In this document: piece by piece, positions 1 through 9,846 of the stretch | Position numbering within the stretch: position 1 is the stretch's first letter | How the letters are laid out: every line of letters begins with the position of its first letter | NCBI RefSeq assembly: GCF_002899945.2 | Contig: NZ_PPEG02000001.1 | Coordinates: forward strand, 496,001-560,000 | Length of the DNA: 64,000 nt | DNA from: Chryseobacterium viscerum | Lineage (GTDB): Bacteria > Bacteroidota > Bacteroidia > Flavobacteriales > Weeksellaceae | Direction of reading: 5' to 3' | Translations under genes and position numbers: made by a program | The notes under the pieces: generated by a model | What the model was told of the DNA's origin: nothing | What the model saw: only the letters and a program-made list of their open reading frames with translations | Database searches by the model: none

Positions 1-2
1 CG

Positions 3-881
3 AATCCCGATGGCTGGAATCACTTCAATACCTTCATTATTTATAAAAACGTTTATGTAAACCAATACACAGGAAAGGTTCTCGCCATATACGATGTAAA
101 AAACAATCCTTTCTTTATCTGTATGATTTTGCACCGTTCCCTGTTGCTGAGTAATAAAATTGGAGGGACTATTGTGGGGGTATCCACGATAATCTTTGTA
201 ATAATGCTGATTACCGGGATTATCCTATGGTGGCCGAAAAATAAAAAAATGCGTAAACAACGTCTATGGTTCCGTTGGGAAAAGGTAAAAGGCTGGCGAC
301 GCAAGAATTATGATGTACACAATATCCTTGGCTTTTATGCCTCCTTTCTTGCAATTATAGTAGCGATTACCGGTATTATGTATTCGTTCCGTATTACCCA
401 AATGTGGCTATATGCATTACTCAACGGGTTTTCCTCTGCTACACCAGACTACAGTCAATATAAAACAACCGCTCCGGAATCTGTGGAGACCGTAACGACC
501 ATAGACCGTATCATAGAACAGGTAAAAACTCATTATCCGAAAGCTTATTCTTTTGGAATTGATCTTGAAGACCATGCGGAAGCAGATCACAAACACGATA
601 ATTTAAGCATCTGGATCAAGGATAAAGAATTCACGTATGCTGAGTCTTCCATGATGATTTTTGATGAGCATTCAGGGAAGCTTTTATTTAACCACCCACA
701 CAAAGACAAACCTATGGCTGAAAGAGCGACAGACGCTACGTACGATCTGCACGTGGGAGCTTTTTTCGGAATGCCTGGAAAAATATTGGCATTTATCATG
801 AGTTTATTCTGCGCCTCATTGCCCATAACCGGATTTATGATCTGGTGGGGCAGAAAAAATAAAAAAAAACCAACAACCTAA
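3..881 (+). CDS. PepSY-associated transmembrane protein (5' partial)
   Basis: The frame is open from the first bases of the window, so the start lies upstream and the ATG at 123 is internal. About 292 residues are visible. The upstream part reads YVNQYTGKVLAIYD, a PepSY-type segment. Three hydrophobic helices follow: one just after the LHRSLLL motif ending in LWWP, one near NILGFYASF, and one close to the C-terminus ending in MIWWG. The family is common next to siderophore receptors in Bacteroidota and is thought to act in iron reduction or release at the inner membrane. The TonB receptor starts 10 bp downstream, so the two are probably one operon. The function is inferred from family and context. 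Confidence 0.85.
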   Translation, partial: NPDGWNHFNTFIIYKNVYVNQYTGKVLAIYDVKNNPFFICMILHRSLLLSNKIGGTIVGVSTIIFVIMLITGIILWWPKNKKMRKQRLWFRWEKVKGWRRKNYDVHNILGFYASFLAIIVAITGIMYSFRITQMWLYALLNGFSSATPDYSQYKTTAPESVETVTTIDRIIEQVKTHYPKAYSFGIDLEDHAEADHKHDNLSIWIKDKEFTYAESSMMIFDEHSGKLLFNHPHKDKPMAERATDATYDLHVGAFFGMPGKILAFIMSLFCASLPITGFMIWWGRKNKKKPTT

Positions 882-891
882 ATCTATTATC

Positions 892-3015
892 ATGAAGAAA
901 CACTATATATGGCTCCCTTTAATGGCGAGCCTGAATGCCTACGGACAGACAGAGAGCCAGAACGATTCTTTGCAGACAGATAAAATCTCAGAGATTAGCG
1001 GCATTGTAGTAAAGGGGAGTAAAGCCGTTTTTCAGCAAAAAGCTGATAAAATGATTTTTAATGTAGAGAATAGTGTATTATCTGATGGTACTACTGTTTT
1101 GGAATTGCTGGGCAAAACACCTGGTGTGGTCGTTTCGCAGGAAGGAGAACTTTCTTTACGGGGCAAAAAAGGAGTAAGTGTAATGATCAACGGGAAGCTC
1201 AGTTCGCTGTCAGCAAAGGAGCTGGCCAATCTGTTGCGCTCTACCAATTCCACACTGGTAAAAAATATTGAAATTATAGCCAACCCTTCCTCCAAATATG
1301 ATGCTGCGGGAAATGCCGGAATCATTAATATTATACTGAAAAAGAGCTCATCGGAAGGACTGAGTGGTAACTATTATCTAAACGGAGGAAGAGGCCGTAA
1401 AAGCAGAGTAAATACAGGATTAAGCCTGAACTATACTCACAACAAACTCTCTCTACACGGAGACTACAGTTATACTTTCCGTGGCGAGGAAGAAAGAAGG
1501 GACTTCAGTCAGATTTTCTTCGATGAGAAACAACCTCAGCAAATGACTCGGAGAACTGATCAAAATTCAGTAACCAATGAGCCTTTAACTTCTAATAATT
1601 TTAAATTCGGGGCTGATTATGCTTTGAGTGACAAAACAACGATTGGTGCTTTATTCGATGCTAAAATAGGGCGATATGAAGATTTTTCGAAAGGGGAAAA
1701 CAGAATATTTCAGCCCATAGATAATCTGTTTGCTCATGTACTCTCAGATAATAAAAGCAAGGAAAACTGGTACGACTATACCTACAATTTAAAGGGTACC
1801 CACATCTTCAACGATAAGGATTATAAGGTAGATGTGGATCTGGAATACGAAACTTCACGTTTCTCTTCCCGCCAGAATCAGATTTCAGATGCATTGGTGA
1901 ATCTGGGAACAGAGAAATTCAACAATAGAAGAGGCAGCATTGCATCCCGTCTGAAAGTCTTCAATGCTAAGGTAGATTTTACCCTGCCTTTTAGCGATAA
2001 GCATAATCTGGAAACAGGGTTGAAATCTACTATAAAGTCTAATAACAATCCTTCGGAGTATTTTATACAGCAGGGTGACGAATGGATCAATGATGATAAA
2101 GCAAGTAATGAATATGCATACAAAGAGCAAATACATGCATTGTACGCCAACTATAAACTTAATCTGACGAAATGGACATTCCAGCTGGGGTTGAGAACGG
2201 AAATGACCCATACGGATATCAACCAGAAAACTTCCCAGGAACAGCGAAAAAGAAATTACACCAACCTTTTCCCGAGTGCATCCATCAAATACCAGGTGAA
2301 TGATCAGCATGGATTTTATGCTTCGTACAGTAAAAGAATCAACAGACCAAGCCACTTCGACCTGAATCCGTTCCGTTTTTATGATGATCCTTTCAACTAC
2401 TGGCAAGGAAACCCGAATCTGAATCCGGAATTTACACACGCAACAGAATTGGGATATACCTGGGGGAAATACATTATTGCATCGGCCTATTTTAGTGTTA
2501 CAAATGATGTAATGACAGAGGTATACAATTACCAGCCGGACACAGGAATACTCGTAAAAACTCAGGACAATCTAAACAAGTCTTATGTATATGGTGCCAA
2601 TATTACCGCCACTACAAAGCTTTTCAAATGGTGGTCGCTGACCTCTATGCTGAATGTATTCAACAATGAATATAAGGGTAATTATCAGAATTACTCGGTC
2701 AACAGTTCACAACTGGCATTTACCCTAAACGCACAAAACAGCTTTACTATTGCAAAAGGAGTGAAAGCAGAGGCTAATGCACAGTATTTTTCGAAATCTA
2801 ACATTGGCTTGTTTATCCGCGATGCTTACTTTGACCTGACACTAGGGGTTTCTAAAACATTATTAAAGGATAAAGCAACCGTAAAACTTGCAGTGACGGA
2901 CTTATTGAAGACCAATAATTACCGGGTAACAGGGAATAACTTCAGCTCTACAATCCGACAAAAATACAATCTGGACAGCCGGGTGGTAACGCTGTCATTC
3001 AATTATAAGTTTTAA
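892..3015 (+). CDS. TonB-dependent receptor, outer membrane beta-barrel family
   Basis: This 707-residue protein has a signal peptide (cleavage near AYGQ) and a plug domain at about residues 50-150 (NVENSVLSDGTTVLELLGKTPGV, then LRGKKGVSVMINGK and NPSSKYDAAGNAGIINI). A long beta-barrel follows and ends in the aromatic residue of SFNYKF. It lacks the N-terminal carboxypeptidase-regulatory domain of many Bacteroidota receptors, like the OMP_b-brl_3 group. It should sit in the outer membrane and import a metal chelate using TonB energy. The directly preceding PepSY protein points to iron or siderophore uptake. The substrate cannot be read from the sequence. Confidence 0.9.
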   Translation: MKKHYIWLPLMASLNAYGQTESQNDSLQTDKISEISGIVVKGSKAVFQQKADKMIFNVENSVLSDGTTVLELLGKTPGVVVSQEGELSLRGKKGVSVMINGKLSSLSAKELANLLRSTNSTLVKNIEIIANPSSKYDAAGNAGIINIILKKSSSEGLSGNYYLNGGRGRKSRVNTGLSLNYTHNKLSLHGDYSYTFRGEEERRDFSQIFFDEKQPQQMTRRTDQNSVTNEPLTSNNFKFGADYALSDKTTIGALFDAKIGRYEDFSKGENRIFQPIDNLFAHVLSDNKSKENWYDYTYNLKGTHIFNDKDYKVDVDLEYETSRFSSRQNQISDALVNLGTEKFNNRRGSIASRLKVFNAKVDFTLPFSDKHNLETGLKSTIKSNNNPSEYFIQQGDEWINDDKASNEYAYKEQIHALYANYKLNLTKWTFQLGLRTEMTHTDINQKTSQEQRKRNYTNLFPSASIKYQVNDQHGFYASYSKRINRPSHFDLNPFRFYDDPFNYWQGNPNLNPEFTHATELGYTWGKYIIASAYFSVTNDVMTEVYNYQPDTGILVKTQDNLNKSYVYGANITATTKLFKWWSLTSMLNVFNNEYKGNYQNYSVNSSQLAFTLNAQNSFTIAKGVKAEANAQYFSKSNIGLFIRDAYFDLTLGVSKTLLKDKATVKLAVTDLLKTNNYRVTGNNFSSTIRQKYNLDSRVVTLSFNYKF

Positions 3016-3038
3016 AAGAGCAGATTATTGTAGTAGAT

Positions 3039-3075
3039 CCTTGTCAAGGTTTATAACCTTGACAAGGCTTTCTTT
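3039..3075 (+). terminator. Rho-independent terminator after the TonB receptor
   Basis: A perfect 13-bp stem (3039-3051 with 3055-3067, loop TAT) is followed by a T-rich run, 23 bp after the receptor stop codon. Confidence 0.8.
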
Positions 3076-3107
3076 TAAACAAATGAACAACAATGCATTA
3101 AGCAACA

Positions 3108-3145
3108 AAAAGCGGTTCTCAAAAATTTTGAGAACCGCTTTTTTA
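3108..3145. terminator. Bidirectional terminator between convergent genes
   Basis: The arms AGCGGTTCTC (3111-3120) and GAGAACCGCT (3130-3139) are flanked by an A-run on the left and a T-run on the right. The hairpin can therefore end transcription from both the receptor at 892 and the DUF4374 gene at 3191. Confidence 0.8.
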
Positions 3146-3190
3146 ATCAAATAAATATTCTATATTTTCTACGAAGTTTATAGGCTGTGA

Positions 3191-4393
3191 TTAGTCATAT
3201 AATTTATCGAAACGGGCAAACCCGGAAATACTGTTAGGAAGCTTCATTCCTTTAGTTACTTTATCAGTCTGCGGATCGTAAATCCATACATAGTTTCCTA
3301 CTTTATTGGTATTTACAGCAATATATAGCTTTTTATCCTGAACAAACATGCCTTGTTCATAAGGTTCATCTCCCGGCAGTTCGTCCAGAACCCGCACCAG
3401 CTGCTTGGTTTCGATATCTACAATAGCATATCGACCATTGTAACTGCCTCCTAATGCCGGATCTCGGTACAGAACTACCATTTTATTGTTCCCAATATAT
3501 TCTATAACGGTTTCCAGAGGCTTACCGCCAACTACATTGGTAAGATTGATCTGATATCCTGCATCAGGTGAAGTTGCTCCTTTGAGAGCTCTGAAAAGAT
3601 AAATATCACTTGTTCCGGCTCCTACACGTGGAAAACATGTATAATAAAAAGCTTCTTTATCTTTTGTAAAAGTAGTTTTGAAATAAGGAGAACCATTGGC
3701 TATACCAGAACTTCGGCTATCCGTTATAGAATTTTTTACTTTGAAGGTTTTATAATCTATTACCGCAAAATTGTAATATTCAGGAGTGAGCCATTTACCA
3801 TCGCGGAAGCTGTACTGCAGATAGATCTGCCCATCCATATAGGTCATAGCACCCACCGAATAGAAATTATAAATATTTGGAAAAGGCTGAAATCCTTCGA
3901 TCTCACCCTGACGGATAATACTAAGGTCGGCAGTATTGAAAACCGTATAACGTATATGCTGGCCATCCCCTGTTTCTCCAACGATAACCAACGTATTATC
4001 ATCTATCCAAACATAGCTGGAAATATCACTGATATAGGTATAAGGCACTTCTTTTACAGTCGTCAGCCTATCCTGTGTATATTTAAATTTTTTGAAGATC
4101 CCCTGATCGGTTTTATAGTTGTAGATAAAACCATTTTTTACAATGTAGGAGTAGGTTCCTTTGGAGTTAATCTCATCTCCTTCTTTGGTAATATCCATTT
4201 CACCTTTTGTAAGGTCGTTGGTAGCTGTCATATAATGCACAGTATTGGGCCAGCTTCCCAAAGCGGAAAGTAAAAAGTATTTATAGTCTTTTTCACCGCT
4301 TTCAGAGTCGCCTAAACCGGGTTCTCGTTCACAGCTCATGATGGTTAAACATGCAAGTATTAAAAATATACTGTTTTTGAAATATTGTGTCAT
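3191..4393 (-). CDS. DUF4374-type lipoprotein
   Basis: This 400-residue protein has a lipoprotein signal peptide (lipobox ending LTIMSC). The rest is a repetitive beta-rich body with blade-like segments (for example YVWIDDNTLVIVGETG and NYVWIYDPQTDKV), consistent with a beta-propeller. DUF4374 proteins of Bacteroidota are usually encoded beside TonB receptors and PepSY proteins in iron-uptake loci, which is the case here. It lies 6 bp downstream of the receptor at 4400-6760 on the same strand, so they are probably co-transcribed. A substrate-capture role at the outer membrane is inference. Confidence 0.8.
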   Translation of the reverse strand: MTQYFKNSIFLILACLTIMSCEREPGLGDSESGEKDYKYFLLSALGSWPNTVHYMTATNDLTKGEMDITKEGDEINSKGTYSYIVKNGFIYNYKTDQGIFKKFKYTQDRLTTVKEVPYTYISDISSYVWIDDNTLVIVGETGDGQHIRYTVFNTADLSIIRQGEIEGFQPFPNIYNFYSVGAMTYMDGQIYLQYSFRDGKWLTPEYYNFAVIDYKTFKVKNSITDSRSSGIANGSPYFKTTFTKDKEAFYYTCFPRVGAGTSDIYLFRALKGATSPDAGYQINLTNVVGGKPLETVIEYIGNNKMVVLYRDPALGGSYNGRYAIVDIETKQLVRVLDELPGDEPYEQGMFVQDKKLYIAVNTNKVGNYVWIYDPQTDKVTKGMKLPNSISGFARFDKLYD

Positions 4394-4399
4394 GATCTT

Positions 4400-6760
4400 T
4401 TACTTAAGTAGGTATCTGAATTTTATATAGAAAGCACGTCCCTGCTTCTGAAGTTTGAAGTTGTCATATGCCAGTGCATCTCCAACGTTGCTTACATCGA
4501 ACGCCAAATTATATCTCCCGTTCTTCATGGAATAACTTATCCCTATGTTATGAAGGGTTTGTCGTGGAATAATCGGAATGTTTCGTGGGTTTCCATAAGA
4601 TTTCCAGTTTTTGTAGAACCACTCTGTCATCTGTAGTCCGTAGTAAAGTTCTATCCGGCTGTCTTTCTGAAACCAGTCGTCTTTACCAATGCTTACATTT
4701 ACATTCCCAAATAACCAAGGCTGGTTGGGAACATCTTTTTTGTAAGTAGCGGAAACTACATCATCACTGTTGTTGGCAAATTTTGTATTGTCAGAGGCTT
4801 TGTTGTAGCTTACATTCATTAGCACATTCAGGAGTCTTTTATATTGGTAACTCATCTCTCCTTCCAGTCCGCGAGTAAAGATATTGGACAGGTTTTCATA
4901 TTTGAAAGTACTGTTATATAAATTAGGAACGGTATAGATAAAATCCTTTGTATCCCGAATGTATCCTGCCCCTTCTACACGGAAAGCGTGTTCCCCCCAA
5001 TGGTGGCCATAGTAAAACCCTACATTTACATTATTGCTGGTTTCAGGCTTCAGATTCATATTACTGGTTACAGCAACACCATCTCCGAAAATTTCCTGTG
5101 GTTCTACCAAACGATAAGAACGTTCGAATGATCCTTTTATCCCCAATCCTTTTGTAATTTTCACCGTAGTAGCAAAACCATACCCCCAACTGCTAAAATG
5201 ATCCTTTGCCGGATTATCTGTTCTGGTCACCGGATCGAAAACCATTTTCTGAAGTCCTACCTGATAGTATTTAGCAAAGAAAATATTAGTCCAATGCTTA
5301 TTGAAAAACTCCTGTTGATAAGCCATAGACAAGATCTGTTTGGTCATCTTCGCCGGAGGTACATTCTTTTTTTCCTCTTCAAGTTGATTGAATGTGGTAT
5401 TCTTAAGATAGTCAAGTACATAATTGAAGATAAGCTTGTGGTGCTCAACTATTTTGTAAGTAGCCCCTACCTGTGAGTAAAGACGGTCTTCATGCTGCAT
5501 GATGATAGTCCGTCCCCCTTTTTCACTTGTTGCAGAAGGCACAAAAGTGTTATCCCAACTGTATTTACGCATAAGGGTATCTGTAGCTTTCTGAACGCTT
5601 TTTGAGAAACCTGCATACACATTCACATCAAGATGATCATTGAACAGGTTCGCTTTTTTATACTTCATAAAGTAATTATTAGCTTCTCCGTTTTGCTTTA
5701 CCCCGCCATAAACTACTTCCTGATTGGAACCGGTCTGTATCTGTTTATCAAAAACCGATTGTGACATCCCTACAAAGAAAGAATCTGCCCAGCTTTTGTT
5801 TTCTAATCCTACCTCAGCCATTCCAAAAACAGATTGATATCTGTCATTAAAACGTTTCAGGTCTCTTAACTCATATTCATTTTTGGCAGAATTCCAAATT
5901 TTCATATCCTTCATCAGATAATTGTTATCGGAATGGTTATAAAAACTGTTGATACGCAGGATAATTCCGGTCTTATCATCTTTAAACTGTCCATTCAGAT
6001 TGATACGCTGTGTATTAAAAGAACCTAGACTTATACTTGCATCCAGGTAATTTTTGCTGCTTCCCGGCGTAATAATATTGACCGCTCCCCCCATAGCATC
6101 CGTACTTAAATGGATGGGAACAACCCCTTTGTAGATCTCTACACGGTCGGCCATATTTACAGGCAATGTACTCAGATCCACTCCTTTTCCTAGCATTTCC
6201 AAAGGAACACCATCTATAAAGAATTTCACAGCTTTTCCAGACATTCCGTTGATAGAGAAGTTATAATCGGAACCTATACCACCCTGCTGACGGACTTTAA
6301 TCCCAGTGGTTCTGTTCAGAACCTGATTAAGATCTGCCGTGGTATTGGCCAATTTAGCAACATCTATAGCATTAACAGTAAAAGCACCGTCTTGCAGTGC
6401 TTTTACTTTACCTTTGCCGTGTACTATAACTTCTTGTACAGCCGCATGATCCTCAGCTAACTGAATATTTACCGGAGATTCTTCGCCACCGAAGTTTATT
6501 TTCTTTTTGAGCTTTTTGTAGCCATCCAGACTGAATACTAATGTAGCTTCTCCTTTCTTGTAACTAATTTTGAAATTTCCATTTTGATCGGTTTTTGCTT
6601 TTATTTTTGTGTTTTCAACAAAAATGTTTACTCCATTTAATCCCTGCTTTGTGTGATCCTGTACAACTCCCTGAACCGAAAAGCCAGTATCCTGTGCTTT
6701 GACGAGGGAAATTGTAAGGGTAAAAATGAGAAAGATAAAAATACGCTGATACAATTTCAT
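4400..6760 (-). CDS. TonB-dependent receptor with carboxypeptidase-like domain
   Basis: This 786-residue protein starts with a signal peptide (cleavage near LVKAQ). A carboxypeptidase-regulatory-like domain follows at about residues 28-105 (GVVQDHTKQGLNGVNIFVENTK). The plug is at about 115-235 (IKVRQQGGIGSDYNFSINGMSGKAVKFFIDGVPLE split over the region, then VNIITPGSS). The barrel ends in IKFRYLLK. It imports a ligand through TonB. With the DUF4374 lipoprotein 6 bp downstream and the PepSY/TonB pair facing it, iron-chelate uptake is the likely role. A good flavobacterial promoter lies 20 bp upstream. Confidence 0.92.
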   Translation of the reverse strand: MKLYQRIFIFLIFTLTISLVKAQDTGFSVQGVVQDHTKQGLNGVNIFVENTKIKAKTDQNGNFKISYKKGEATLVFSLDGYKKLKKKINFGGEESPVNIQLAEDHAAVQEVIVHGKGKVKALQDGAFTVNAIDVAKLANTTADLNQVLNRTTGIKVRQQGGIGSDYNFSINGMSGKAVKFFIDGVPLEMLGKGVDLSTLPVNMADRVEIYKGVVPIHLSTDAMGGAVNIITPGSSKNYLDASISLGSFNTQRINLNGQFKDDKTGIILRINSFYNHSDNNYLMKDMKIWNSAKNEYELRDLKRFNDRYQSVFGMAEVGLENKSWADSFFVGMSQSVFDKQIQTGSNQEVVYGGVKQNGEANNYFMKYKKANLFNDHLDVNVYAGFSKSVQKATDTLMRKYSWDNTFVPSATSEKGGRTIIMQHEDRLYSQVGATYKIVEHHKLIFNYVLDYLKNTTFNQLEEEKKNVPPAKMTKQILSMAYQQEFFNKHWTNIFFAKYYQVGLQKMVFDPVTRTDNPAKDHFSSWGYGFATTVKITKGLGIKGSFERSYRLVEPQEIFGDGVAVTSNMNLKPETSNNVNVGFYYGHHWGEHAFRVEGAGYIRDTKDFIYTVPNLYNSTFKYENLSNIFTRGLEGEMSYQYKRLLNVLMNVSYNKASDNTKFANNSDDVVSATYKKDVPNQPWLFGNVNVSIGKDDWFQKDSRIELYYGLQMTEWFYKNWKSYGNPRNIPIIPRQTLHNIGISYSMKNGRYNLAFDVSNVGDALAYDNFKLQKQGRAFYIKFRYLLK

Positions 6761-6779
6761 TATTTATAATTATAAAGCG

Positions 6780-6811
6780 CAAAATTAGAGGTTCCTTTGT
6801 AAATTCCCAAA
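6780..6811 (-). promoter_or_regulatory. Promoter of the TonB receptor/DUF4374 operon
   Basis: Read on the minus strand, TTTG (6811-6808) is separated by 20 bases from TAATTTTG (6787-6780). This matches the Bacteroidota -33/-7 pattern TTTG-N19-21-TAnnTTTG exactly, 20 bp before the start codon at 6760. Confidence 0.65.
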
Positions 6812-7002
6812 CGAAAAAGGGTTTTATTTTTAATTGTTCTAATTATAATTAATAGTTATTTATATATAATTTTCCCTTCAAACCGTAACAAGCTTACATT
6901 CAGTTATCAATATAAAAACATCGCGATACTCTATCTTATCCGTATGAAAAAAGTCATATGAAGAACAAAACATCCTGCTAGAGAATATTCATCCTATAGT
7001 TT

Positions 7003-7035
7003 AAAAGAAAGAAGCAGCTTGTTTATAGCTGCTTC
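7003..7035 (-). terminator. Terminator of the copper cluster
   Basis: The arms GAAGCAGCT (7011-7019) and AGCTGCTTC (7027-7035) are followed on the minus strand by a pyrimidine-rich, T-rich tract (7010-7003). It lies 42 bp after the multicopper oxidase stop codon. Confidence 0.75.
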
Positions 7036-7076
7036 CTGTAATTGAATAATTGTGAATCTTTTCTTATAAAAATCAT

Positions 7077-9372
7077 TTAATACGCTAAAGAAATTCCGGC
7101 TCCCCATCCCATATCACTGTCATAGTGGGCACGAATACTTACATTTTTATTAAGAATATACTTTAGTTCGGTCATGTATTCTTTGTCGGTATTCACCATA
7201 AAGCCTCCTCTCAATCGTTTTGATATTGGAATATCTTCTCTCATCAACTGTAAACGAACGATCCCATCATGATATACTTCTGCCTGAAAGTTGACCAACA
7301 TCGGAAGGGTGTATATAAAACCTAAGCTGACCGCTCTTCGGGTGTCTTTTTCGTTCTTTTGGCCAAAGATATTTTTCTCCTGTTCATCCATTCCCATTTT
7401 TCTATAACGGAAATCAAATCCCACAAACGGCATGAACCACTGCATTTTTCCGATGTATCTTCCCAGGTGGGTTTCTACTTCATATCCATGCATATCATTG
7501 TATCCCAAACGCCATTCTGTAGAGAGGTTCCATCTTGCATTCTGAAGCATGGCATCTCCATCATTTCCATTGGTTGCAAAATCGTTCTGAATCATGAAAT
7601 GGGGCATATTGCTTTCTTTCTGAAGCATATTATACGCTTCTTTTTTGTCTGGTAAATAAGGATTTTTATAATCATCCACCGCAAAAACCCTGTTCATTCC
7701 AGCCATCATATGATACAGAATGTGGCAATGGAAGAACCAGTCACCTTCTTCATTGGCCAGAAATTCGATCGTATCGGTTTCCATTGGCATCACATCCAGT
7801 ACATTTTTCAGGGGAGACTTCTCTCCTTTGCCGTTAATCACTCTGAAATCAAAGCCATGTAAATGCATCGGATGTCTCATCATGGAATTATTATAGATGG
7901 TAATCCGCAATATCTCTCCCTTCTTTACAGGAATTTTATCGGTTTCTGATAAGATTTTATTGTCCATGCTCCATACATAACGGTTCATATTTCCGGTGAG
8001 GGTAAATTTTAATTCTTTTACCGGAGCATTTTTGGGAAGTTCAGTATTATAAGGAGACTGAAGCATGGCATAATTCAAGGTCTTGATGCTGCCTAAAGCA
8101 TTGGCATTATACCTGTTGCTGTCCATGTTCATTTCCTTATCCATTCCTTTATCTGCATTCATATTGTGCTGACTGTGATCTACCTTCTTACTGCCGTCTC
8201 CGGTGATCTCAGGATACATGACCACATTCATATCCATTTGGTTGAGGCTCATTTTCATGCCCATATCATTGAGATCCCCGTTCATTTTCATCATATCATT
8301 CATCATTTTCATTCCTTCAAAATATTTAAGTTTGGGAAGAGGAGAAATGAGCTGTTTTATACCATTCCCTACGAAGTAGCTTGCGGACTGGGTTCTGTCT
8401 TCTGTGGTGGCTAAAAATTCATAGGCAACACCATCCTGAGGAATTGTTACCACAATATCATAGGTTTCAGAAACAGCAATAATCAGCCTATCTACTTCTA
8501 CAGGTTCCACGTCATTACCATCATTGGCAACAACGGTAATTTTACCTCCGGCATAGCGTAACCAAAAATAGGAGGAAGCGCCGCCGTTTGATATTCTTAG
8601 CCGTACTTTATCTCCCGCTTTCAGTTTTTTACCATCTACGATTTTTAAATCTGTGCTGTTGTTTCCATTGATTAACACTTTATCATAATACACATCACTT
8701 ACATCCATTGCCAGCATACGTTTCCACTCATTGGTAAGCTTTGTTTTAAGATGTCCTTCTTTAATGGCTTCTACATAAGACTGTGTCGCATTTTTCTTAA
8801 TGGCAGCCCAGTCATTGGCGTTATGCAGCATCCTGTTGATATTGTCAGGGTTCAGATTGGTCCATTCGCTTAAAATAATGGGAACTGTCGGCAGGTCATC
8901 AATTCCTTTTCTGAAAGTTTTGTCATCGTCTCTTTTTTTCATGATGAAACTTCCATACATCCCAATCTGTTCCTGAAGCCCGGAATGTGAATGGTACCAG
9001 TGTGTTCCATGCTGAATAATTGGGAAACGATAGGTATAGGTGGCCCCTGCCTTTATAGGTTTTTGGGTGAGCCATGGCACTCCATCTTCTTTATTGGGTA
9101 AAAATATTCCATGCCAGTGTAATGATGTACTCTCCTTCAACTGATTGTGCACCACAATCTCTGCGGTATCTCCTTCTGTAAAGGTAAGAGTAGGCATTGG
9201 GATCTGTCCGTTGACGGGATATGGCTCTTTTTTCCTTCCCGGCATAATTGACCAGGGTATCTTTTACATACAACTCATATCGTACTACTTTTTGTGCAAA
9301 AATACCCTGCCAGCAGAAGAGGATCAAAACTGCCTGAAGTAGTCTTATCGTGATATTATGAGGTATATTCAT
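7077..9372 (-). pseudogene. Multicopper oxidase (CopA-like), frameshifted near the N-terminus
   Basis: Four copper-binding motifs are present: LHWHG, HWYHSHSG, HPMHLHG and HCHILYHMMAGM. A Met/His-rich insert lies between domains, and the protein ends in a CopB-like beta-barrel tail (about 150 residues ending GWGAGISLAY). The signal peptide and first residues (MNIPHNITIRLLQ to GKEKRAIS) are in a different frame from the remainder (VNGQIPMPTLTF). Removing one G from the run 9216-9218 joins them. The intact 3' frame opens at 9245 but would lack a signal peptide. The start at 9372 is preferred because an ATG at 9390 overlaps the upstream gene. The role would be periplasmic Cu(I) oxidation. A sequencing indel is possible. 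Confidence 0.8.
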
Positions 9373-9382
9373 TGTACTATTT

Positions 9383-9844
9383 TTATTCATAAACTTTGTT
9401 CTGTGCGTTTAACCAATCGGTTATCTTTTTAATTTCGTCATCACTCAGCTTTGCTTTTCTGTGCATTAGAGTATATGATGACAATGGCATTTTTCTGTTT
9501 ACAATCTGTTCTTTTATTGAATTCAGCAATCTTTCCTGCTTTCGGCTTGAATAGGTATCCCATTCGCTGAAATTCAGGTCATCTTTTGCCTCTTTAATGT
9601 GATTTTCTACAAGTGTTCTTCCGGGCTGTATGTAATCGTACCAGGCGTACTCGGTATTGTTACTATGACAGTCATAGCATGAATGCCGAAACAAAGTTTC
9701 TACTTCATCCGGCATTTTATAAACCCTTGTAAAATCTTTTGTAACAGCCTCCCCTTTATCTAGATTTAGGGCAGGCTGATACAGTTGTATTGCAATAAAA
9801 ATGAACAGAACAAATACCAAAATTCTTTTTAGTATTTGTTTCAT
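9383..9844 (-). CDS. Haem-binding domain protein with CxxCH motif
   Basis: This 153-residue protein has one N-terminal hydrophobic anchor (about residues 7-22) and a CYDCH motif at residues 56-60, a c-type haem attachment site. The pattern C-x-x-C-H-x-N-x-T-x-x-x-W-Y downstream is typical of the Haem_bd (PF14376-like) family. It should face the periplasm. It lies between the multicopper oxidase (10 bp downstream) and a DUF3347 lipoprotein (2 bp upstream), so it is part of one operon. Electron transfer to the copper oxidase is a reasonable inference but not shown. Confidence 0.85.
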   Translation of the reverse strand: MKQILKRILVFVLFIFIAIQLYQPALNLDKGEAVTKDFTRVYKMPDEVETLFRHSCYDCHSNNTEYAWYDYIQPGRTLVENHIKEAKDDLNFSEWDTYSSRKQERLLNSIKEQIVNRKMPLSSYTLMHRKAKLSDDEIKKITDWLNAQNKVYE

Positions 9845-9846
9845 TT

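Larger units (their letters stand above)
6761..7076. other. Intergenic region, receptor promoter and copper-operon terminator
   Basis: These 316 bases contain the minus-strand promoter at 6780-6811, a very AT-rich stretch at 6825-6875, and the terminator at 7003-7035. I see no coding potential in between. Confidence 0.6.

Noticed and set aside
6825..6900. Fur box upstream of the TonB receptor
   Set aside because: The region is AT-rich with partial dyads, but I found no convincing 19-bp palindrome, so no operator is claimed.
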